A DNA stretch of 64,000 nt. Source: Endozoicomonas sp. NE40 (lineage in GTDB: Bacteria > Pseudomonadota > Gammaproteobacteria > Pseudomonadales > Endozoicomonadaceae). How positions within the stretch are numbered: position 1 is the first letter of the stretch; each line of letters starts with the position of its first letter. Made by a program: the position numbers and the translations under genes. Location of the stretch: NCBI RefSeq assembly GCF_040549045.1, contig NZ_JBEWTB010000002.1, forward strand, positions 1,395,501 through 1,459,500, written 5' to 3'. Below, in pieces: positions 59,024 to 64,000 of the stretch. The notes beneath the pieces are model-generated. The model was not told the DNA's origin and searched no databases. It saw nothing but the letters and a program-made list of their open reading frames with translations.

Positions 59024-61657
59024 TCAGCCGGTATTACGCATACCCGCGGCAATGCCTGCCACAGTGATCATCAGCGCCTGTTCCAGATTCTTACATTCCT
59101 TATCTTCCTCCAGGTGGCGGAGGCGATAGAGCAATTCAGCCTGCAGAACATTCAATGGATCAATGTAAGGGTTACGCAGCGCAATGCCCTGTTTGTTCAC
59201 AGGGTGAGCAGACATCAGCTCACTGCCACCTTTCAGCTCAAGCACAGTATTGATTGCGCTGTCGAGAAGCGTTCGCAGCTTATCACCAAGATGCTGCAGA
59301 CCCGTAGGTACCAGACGATCCTCATAATATTCAGCCAGCTTGGGATCGGTCTTCATAAAGACCATTTCCAGCATTTCCAGTCGCGCTTTGAAGAATGGCC
59401 ACTGCTCCATCATTTCTTTCAGAGTGTCGCGCTGTTCTTTGTCCAGTGCATTCTTCAGTGCCACACCACAACCCAGCCAGGTAGGCAGCATCAGGCGAAT
59501 CTGAGTCCAGGCAAAAATCCATGGAATAGCACGCAGGCTTTCTACGCCACCATTAGGCTTACGCTTGGCAGGACGGGAACCCAGTGGCAACCCTGCCAGC
59601 TCCTGTTCAGGGGTAACGGAACGGAAGTAAGGCACAAACTCAGGTTCGCCCCGCACCATACCGCGATAAACTTCCAGAGAGTCTCGGGACAACTGGTCCA
59701 TCATATCACGCCAGCTCTGCTCAGGAGCCGGGGGTGGCAGCAGGGTGGCTTCCATCGTTGCACTGGCGTAAAGCATCAGACTCTTTCTGGCAACATCCGG
59801 GAAACCAAACTTGAAACGAATCATCTCGCCCTGTTCGGTAACACGCAGATGACCATTCACAGAACCCGGTGGCTGTGACAGGATCGCAGAATGAGCCGGG
59901 CCGCCCCCGCGACCAATGGTACCACCACGGCCGTGGAAGAAGGTCAGGTCTACATTGTGTTTCCTGCACACCTCAGTGACTTCTTCCATGGCGCGATACT
60001 GCGCCCAGCCTGCTGCCATCCAGCCAGCATCTTTGGCGGAGTCGGAGTAACCGATCATCACCATCTGACCATCTGCACTATAACCACGGTACCAGGGCAG
60101 GCTCAGCAGTTTTTCGATACAGTCTGCCGCACCGTCCAGAGCCGTCAGCGTCTCAAACAGAGGCGAAATCGGCATTGGAAAATCAACACCGCACTCTTTC
60201 AGCAGCAGCGCTACTGCCAGAACATCAGATGGGTTGTATGCCATGGAAATCACGTAAGCTCGCAGGGCTTTTTCCCCTTCACGGGCAATCACACGACAAG
60301 TCTCAACAACCTCTTTCACATCCGGGCTTGGCTGCCAGTTATTGGGCAGCAGGGGACGAGGGTTCTGCAGTTCACGCAGGAGGAAAGTCTGACGATCATT
60401 CTCATCCCAGCTGGCGTAGTCACCCATACCCAGAGCGCGGGTCAGTTCGCTCAGAACTTCTGTATGACGGTCTGCTTCCTGACGGATATCCAGTTTGATC
60501 AAAGTCAGGCCGAAACTGTGGGCGCGGCGGATCATATCCAGCAGAGGACCGTCGGCAATCACACCCAGCCCCACCTCTTTCAGAGAGCGGTAGCACAGCT
60601 CCAGAGGTTCAATCAACTCCTGATTGTCTGTCATGATGTCGGAAGCGTCAGCCATATCGACCAGTGAACGCTCACACCAGCTGCGGGTATGACGCAGACG
60701 CTCACGCAGTTTCTTCAGAACCGCACGGTAAGGCTCACGACATTCGCCCATCACCTGCTTCATCTCTTCACTGCACTCAGTCATGGACAGCTCGCCAATC
60801 AGAGGCTTCAGGTCACGCAGATACAGGTCAGCCGCCACCCAGCGACTCAGCAGCAAGACTTCCTGAGTCACTTTGGAAGTAACAAACGGGTTACCGTCAC
60901 GGTCACCACCCATCCAGGAAGAGAAACGAACCGGTACGGCATCAATAGGCAGACGAATGCCGGTATGCTCTTCCATTCGCTCATCCATGGAGCGCACAAA
61001 AGCAGGAATGGCTTCCCACAGAGAGTGTTCAATGGTGGCATAACCCGCTTTGGCTTCATCAATAGGAGTCGGGCGCTGGGTACGGAATTCCAGTGTGTGC
61101 CATGCCTGCGAGACCAGCTGCTGCAGACGATTCTCCAGGCGTGCCTTGCGGCGCTGGCTCAGGCTGGTGTTTTCCAGTTCAGTCAGGCACTCAAAAATGG
61201 ATTCCTGTTTCTGGATCAGGGTACGACGGCTAACTTCGGTTGGGTGAGCGGTCAGCACCAGCTCCATATCCAGCTTGCTGATGCTGCTGGCAATCTGTTC
61301 ATTGGTCAGGCCCTTGTCTTTCAGGCGCACCATCAGCTCATCAAAGTGATCAGGAACATCAAAGGCTTCTTCACACTCTCTGGAAACACCATGAAACTGT
61401 TCGGCCAGGTTCGCCAGGTTCAGAAAGTGGCTGAAAGAACGGGTGACCGGCACCAGCTCATCATCCGACAGACCTTTCAGCTGGTCCAGAAGAACCTCAC
61501 GATCTTCATCATTACCGGCGCGGGCTGCTTTAGCCAGCTGCCGGATGTTTTCAATTTTGTTAAAAAATTCTTCACCATGCTGATCCTTGATGGTTTGCCC
61601 CAGCAAAGACCCCAGTACGTTGACATTTCGTCGCAGGCTGGCCTGACTGTCTGCCAT
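59024..61657 (-). CDS. ppc: Phosphoenolpyruvate carboxylase
   Basis: Ppc makes oxaloacetate from PEP and bicarbonate. The 877-residue protein has VLTAHPTEV (catalytic His), GYSDSAKDAGW, FHGRGGTIGRGGGPAH (active-site loop) and the C-terminal end TVAGIAAGMRNTG. Length is close to E. coli Ppc (883). In Pseudomonas ppc and adk are neighbours; here three orphan genes intervene. Confidence 0.98.
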   Translation of the reverse strand: MADSQASLRRNVNVLGSLLGQTIKDQHGEEFFNKIENIRQLAKAARAGNDEDREVLLDQLKGLSDDELVPVTRSFSHFLNLANLAEQFHGVSRECEEAFDVPDHFDELMVRLKDKGLTNEQIASSISKLDMELVLTAHPTEVSRRTLIQKQESIFECLTELENTSLSQRRKARLENRLQQLVSQAWHTLEFRTQRPTPIDEAKAGYATIEHSLWEAIPAFVRSMDERMEEHTGIRLPIDAVPVRFSSWMGGDRDGNPFVTSKVTQEVLLLSRWVAADLYLRDLKPLIGELSMTECSEEMKQVMGECREPYRAVLKKLRERLRHTRSWCERSLVDMADASDIMTDNQELIEPLELCYRSLKEVGLGVIADGPLLDMIRRAHSFGLTLIKLDIRQEADRHTEVLSELTRALGMGDYASWDENDRQTFLLRELQNPRPLLPNNWQPSPDVKEVVETCRVIAREGEKALRAYVISMAYNPSDVLAVALLLKECGVDFPMPISPLFETLTALDGAADCIEKLLSLPWYRGYSADGQMVMIGYSDSAKDAGWMAAGWAQYRAMEEVTEVCRKHNVDLTFFHGRGGTIGRGGGPAHSAILSQPPGSVNGHLRVTEQGEMIRFKFGFPDVARKSLMLYASATMEATLLPPPAPEQSWRDMMDQLSRDSLEVYRGMVRGEPEFVPYFRSVTPEQELAGLPLGSRPAKRKPNGGVESLRAIPWIFAWTQIRLMLPTWLGCGVALKNALDKEQRDTLKEMMEQWPFFKARLEMLEMVFMKTDPKLAEYYEDRLVPTGLQHLGDKLRTLLDSAINTVLELKGGSELMSAHPVNKQGIALRNPYIDPLNVLQAELLYRLRHLEEDKECKNLEQALMITVAGIAAGMRNTG

Positions 61658-62137
61658 AGTGTTTGTCCCTGAATAGTTTTAAATAAAAAATATCTGCCTA
61701 TACATTCTGAAAATGAGTGATTGATGAAATGGTTCATTTCAATCAAAGCGATCACTTCAGAACCCATAAACTGATACTTTTGCACTGGTTAATACCCGAA
61801 CAGCGACTTCGGGAGTTCCGAGCCTATAACAGAATTTCCGAATTTTAAAGCATTATCCACTTCGCCCACTCGACAACAAAATCAAACAATTACGCAATTC
61901 GCTTCGTGATTTTTACTGGCCTTTTTTGTTCGCATGTTAACCAAATACGCAGGACAGGAAATAAATCTAAGTGGGGCAGCAATTAATGTAGATATTAACT
62001 GTATAAATTCTTCGCAATTCCCCGATAGGCGATACATTCAAGGCTCTCTATCCTCCCTGATCGATTCTTTTTTGTACGAACGTTTCGCGAAATAGAAAGA
62101 ATCCAACACTCCAACACAACATCCAACAGGTTTTATA
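61658..62137. other. 480-bp intergenic region between ppc and yjiH
   Basis: Two divergent promoters must lie here, but I can place neither with confidence. The stretch is A+T-rich and contains a short palindrome TTTCGCGAAA (62083-62092) about 45 bp before yjiH. No gene or stable hairpin is evident. Confidence 0.4.
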
Positions 62138-62806
62138 ATGAGCGCTACTGACGACCAGAAAGTCACGCTCGGAAATTATATTGCGCTGGCTTTTGCTGTC
62201 GCATTTTTTTCCGGCTTACTGCAGTCCAACGAATGGTACGGTGTATTTGACTTCACCACCCTGAACGGTACATTCGGTTCTATTGCCGGCAGTGGTATGT
62301 TCCGTGGTGCAGGTGGTGACGGCGCCCGTGACGGCTTCCTGTTCGCCCTGACCCTGGTGCCTACCTGTATGTTTGCCCTGGGTATGATCAACGTTCTGGA
62401 ACACTACGGTGCTCTGAAAGCTGCCCGTAAACTGCTGTCTCCTCTGCTGCGTCCTCTGATGGGTCTGCCTGGCTCAGCTGGTCTGGCTATGATTGGTTCC
62501 CTGCAGAACACCGATACCGGTGCTGGCCTGACCAAAAACCTGATCGAAGATGGCGAACTGAACCAGGAAGAAGCTGAAATCTTCACCGCTTTCCAGTTCT
62601 CTGCCGGTGCGACCATTGTTAACTTCTTCAGCTCCGGTGCGGTGCTGTTCACCCTGACAAACGCTGATGGCTCCATGGCTGTACCGACTTCCATCGGTCT
62701 GACTGTGGGCATCATGTTCATCTTCAAAATCATTGGCGCCAACGTCCTGCGTCTGATTCTGAAGGCTCAAGGCAAGAAAGTTAACGCACAGGCGAAGGTG
62801 GCATAA
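62138..62806 (+). CDS. yjiH: YjiH-family membrane protein (nucleoside recognition / SpmA-like)
   Basis: A 222-residue polytopic inner-membrane protein with the Gate/nucleoside-recognition fold, seen in LKAARKLLSPLLRPLMGLPGSAGLAMIGSLQNTDTG and FSAGATIVNFFSSGAVLF. It is followed 2 bp later by a yjiG homologue, the paired arrangement of E. coli and many marine bacteria. The transported substrate is not established. Confidence 0.85.
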   Translation: MSATDDQKVTLGNYIALAFAVAFFSGLLQSNEWYGVFDFTTLNGTFGSIAGSGMFRGAGGDGARDGFLFALTLVPTCMFALGMINVLEHYGALKAARKLLSPLLRPLMGLPGSAGLAMIGSLQNTDTGAGLTKNLIEDGELNQEEAEIFTAFQFSAGATIVNFFSSGAVLFTLTNADGSMAVPTSIGLTVGIMFIFKIIGANVLRLILKAQGKKVNAQAKVA

Positions 62807-62808
62807 TC

Positions 62809-63273
62809 ATGGCTCAAGCTAGCAAAAAGATGATCACTGACGTCTTTGTTGAAGGCGCTCGCAAGGGTTGGAACATTGGTGCTATGAGCACCATCCCTAA
62901 CGTAATGATGGCTTTCATCATCATCAAAGCTCTGAACATCACTGGCGCCCTGGGCGCACTGGGTGCTCTGTTTGAGCCACTGATGATACTGGTTGGCCTG
63001 CCCGGTGAAGGCGCTGCGGTTATCATGGGTGCGATCATGTCCATGGGCGGTGCAGTTGGAATCGTGATGGGTCTGTTCTCTGAAGGCATCCTGACCGGTG
63101 AGCACATTGCCATCCTGGCCCCAGCTATCTACCTGTGTGGTTCCACCATCCAGTACGCAGGTCGTATCCTGGGTGTAATTGGTACCCGTGGCAGCCTGTA
63201 CCCGATCATGTTCGCGATTTGTATCGCTAACAGCTTTATGGCGATGTTTGTAATGAACCTGTTCTTCGTTTAA
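62809..63273 (+). CDS. yjiG: YjiG-family membrane protein (SpmB-like)
   Basis: A 154-residue membrane protein closely matching E. coli YjiG (153): NVMMAFIIIKALNITGAL, EPLMILVGLPGEGAAVIMGAIMSMGGAVGIVMG, and a hydrophobic C-terminus ending NLFFV. Two bp separate it from yjiH, so they form one transcript and probably one complex. Substrate unknown. Confidence 0.88.
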   Translation: MAQASKKMITDVFVEGARKGWNIGAMSTIPNVMMAFIIIKALNITGALGALGALFEPLMILVGLPGEGAAVIMGAIMSMGGAVGIVMGLFSEGILTGEHIAILAPAIYLCGSTIQYAGRILGVIGTRGSLYPIMFAICIANSFMAMFVMNLFFV

Positions 63274-63303
63274 AACGGCTGTCAACCTGACAACCACGCC
63301 ATA

Positions 63304-63342
63304 ATGATGCGTTGAGCCCATATCCGGAACTCAACGCATCAT
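63304..63342. terminator. Hairpin between yjiG and the hydrolase gene
   Basis: ATGATGCGTTGAG (63304-63316) pairs with CTCAACGCATCAT (63330-63342), a perfect 13-bp stem with a 13-nt loop between convergent genes. No T-tract, so the terminator role is likely but not certain. Confidence 0.6.
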
Positions 63343-63359
63343 CACTCAGGTTCATACCA

Positions 63360-64000
63360 TTACCGAGTTGATTGTTTCATTAACCAGGCTGGATAAAACT
63401 TCATACTGGCAGTCGCTTCGGCATGGCTCTTCAAATTGCGAAACGGATAAGTCTCAAGTTCGACAGTCGTTGCAGGATTTTTCTTTAAAAGCCTTTTCAG
63501 AGCTAAGGCACTACGCGAGTCAATGACATCATCGTTGTGCATTATTTCAAAACCGATTCTTTTAGGCCCTTGCGAATGGGGAGTTATGTTGTCCATATAA
63601 TGTATTCCATCCAGAACAAATCCATCCTGCATCATAGCCAGAAAGATGGCTTCTTTTGGCTTATTGAATGCCTCAGGAACGATCAGGCGACGGAAAAAAC
63701 CAAGGTCCGCCCCTAAAGTAAACATCTGTCCTATATTGACCCCTCCCGTTTTAAAATAAGCGCTTTTTACATTACCTCTCGCCACAGCCAGCTGCCCCAC
63801 TATTGCTCCCAAGCTTATACCAAGATAGCTGACTCTTTGCTGGTCAAAGTCAGCTTTACCATTTTCCGGAAATAAATCCAGTGAACTCAGGGTTGTACCC
63901 AAAGCATGAGACAACGAAAGCATATCAGCTGCCCCCTGATTGAACAGGTACAATATGCTTTTTAGATTAATACTCAATGAGCCTCTGTTACCATGGTACG
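63360..64000 (-). CDS. Lipase-like alpha/beta hydrolase (C-terminal part, runs off right edge)
   Basis: The frame is open from 63360 to the window end, so the gene is truncated here; an in-frame TTG at 63977 is internal. Visible: HGNRGSLSINLKSIL followed by YLFNQGAADMLSLSHAL, then the nucleophile elbow YLGISLGAIVGQLAVARG with Ser in GISLG, and a possible Asp and His further on. This resembles the large VolA/bacterial virulence-type lipases, but the N-terminal signal and lid region are missing here. Function beyond alpha/beta hydrolase is inference. Confidence 0.75.
   Translation of the reverse strand, partial: YHGNRGSLSINLKSILYLFNQGAADMLSLSHALGTTLSSLDLFPENGKADFDQQRVSYLGISLGAIVGQLAVARGNVKSAYFKTGGVNIGQMFTLGADLGFFRRLIVPEAFNKPKEAIFLAMMQDGFVLDGIHYMDNITPHSQGPKRIGFEIMHNDDVIDSRSALALKRLLKKNPATTVELETYPFRNLKSHAEATASMKFYPAWLMKQSTR

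Noticed and set aside
59114..61672. Plus-strand frames opposite ppc
   Set aside because: Antisense of ppc; composition is what reverse translation of that gene gives.
62767..63321. 184-codon minus-strand frame over yjiG
   Set aside because: Antisense of a well-supported membrane gene.

Overview
The window is a chromosomal segment of a gammaproteobacterium of the Oceanospirillales/Pseudomonadales type. Housekeeping proteins and gene pairs (ubiE-ubiJ-ubiB, hslV-hslU-DUF971, ftsN-argS, dtd/pip, msbA-hldE, adk-tsaB, ppc) follow the Pseudomonas-like pattern. Several eukaryote-like or effector-like genes (a forkhead-domain protein, a papain/cathepsin-like protease, a double PAN/apple-domain phosphodiesterase, a Fic protein, several secreted orphans) point to a host-associated marine symbiont; Endozoicomonas or a close relative is my best guess (inference, no marker gene is present to prove it). 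Layout. 1-2.4 kb: ubiquinone synthesis genes ubiE-ubiJ-ubiB and a DUF971 gene. 2.4-9.3 kb: Fic protein, hslU, hslV, ftsN-like SPOR gene, argS, dtd. 9.4-10.8 kb: forkhead-domain gene lying between dtd and pip. 10.8-15.8 kb: pip, an esterase flanked by two identical 16-bp palindromes, typA and a kinase-like LPS-type gene. 16.0-20.8 kb: an AT-rich restriction-modification island with a C5 methyltransferase carrying a long extra C-terminus, a putative PD-(D/E)xK endonuclease, a controller-type HTH gene, a truncated vsr and a DUF1016 nuclease. 21-24.5 kb: msbA (frameshifted) and hldE. 24.5-31 kb: secreted orphan, aldo/keto reductase plus FAD oxidoreductase, DUF2057, rsuA, CNNM-type membrane protein. 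31-35.6 kb: vitamin B12 block with riboswitch, btuF, btuB, a divergent and a canonical adenosyltransferase-family gene. 35.7-40.5 kb: four-gene operon (glutamine-synthetase-like, aldehyde dehydrogenase, iron alcohol dehydrogenase, class I amidotransferase) that looks like a gamma-glutamylated amine or amino-alcohol catabolic route. 40.5-44.1 kb: waaA, nth, dapE and a small gene. 44.2-47.2 kb: two orphan genes and a duplicated fragment of the plsB 5' end. 47.4-63.3 kb: plsB, PAN-phosphodiesterase, rsmJ, uppP, cathepsin-like protease, tsaB, adk, three orphans, ppc, yjiH-yjiG. The last gene, a lipase-like hydrolase, runs off the right edge. Taken together, envelope and core metabolism genes (LPS: msbA, hldE, waaA; phospholipid: plsB; peptidoglycan carrier: uppP; cobalamin uptake) form the conserved skeleton. 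Effector-like or secreted genes are dropped singly into it, often exactly between genes that are neighbours in Pseudomonas. The most striking item is the forkhead protein, a eukaryotic-type DNA-binding domain with an intact recognition helix in a bacterial genome, which suggests a nuclear-targeted effector.
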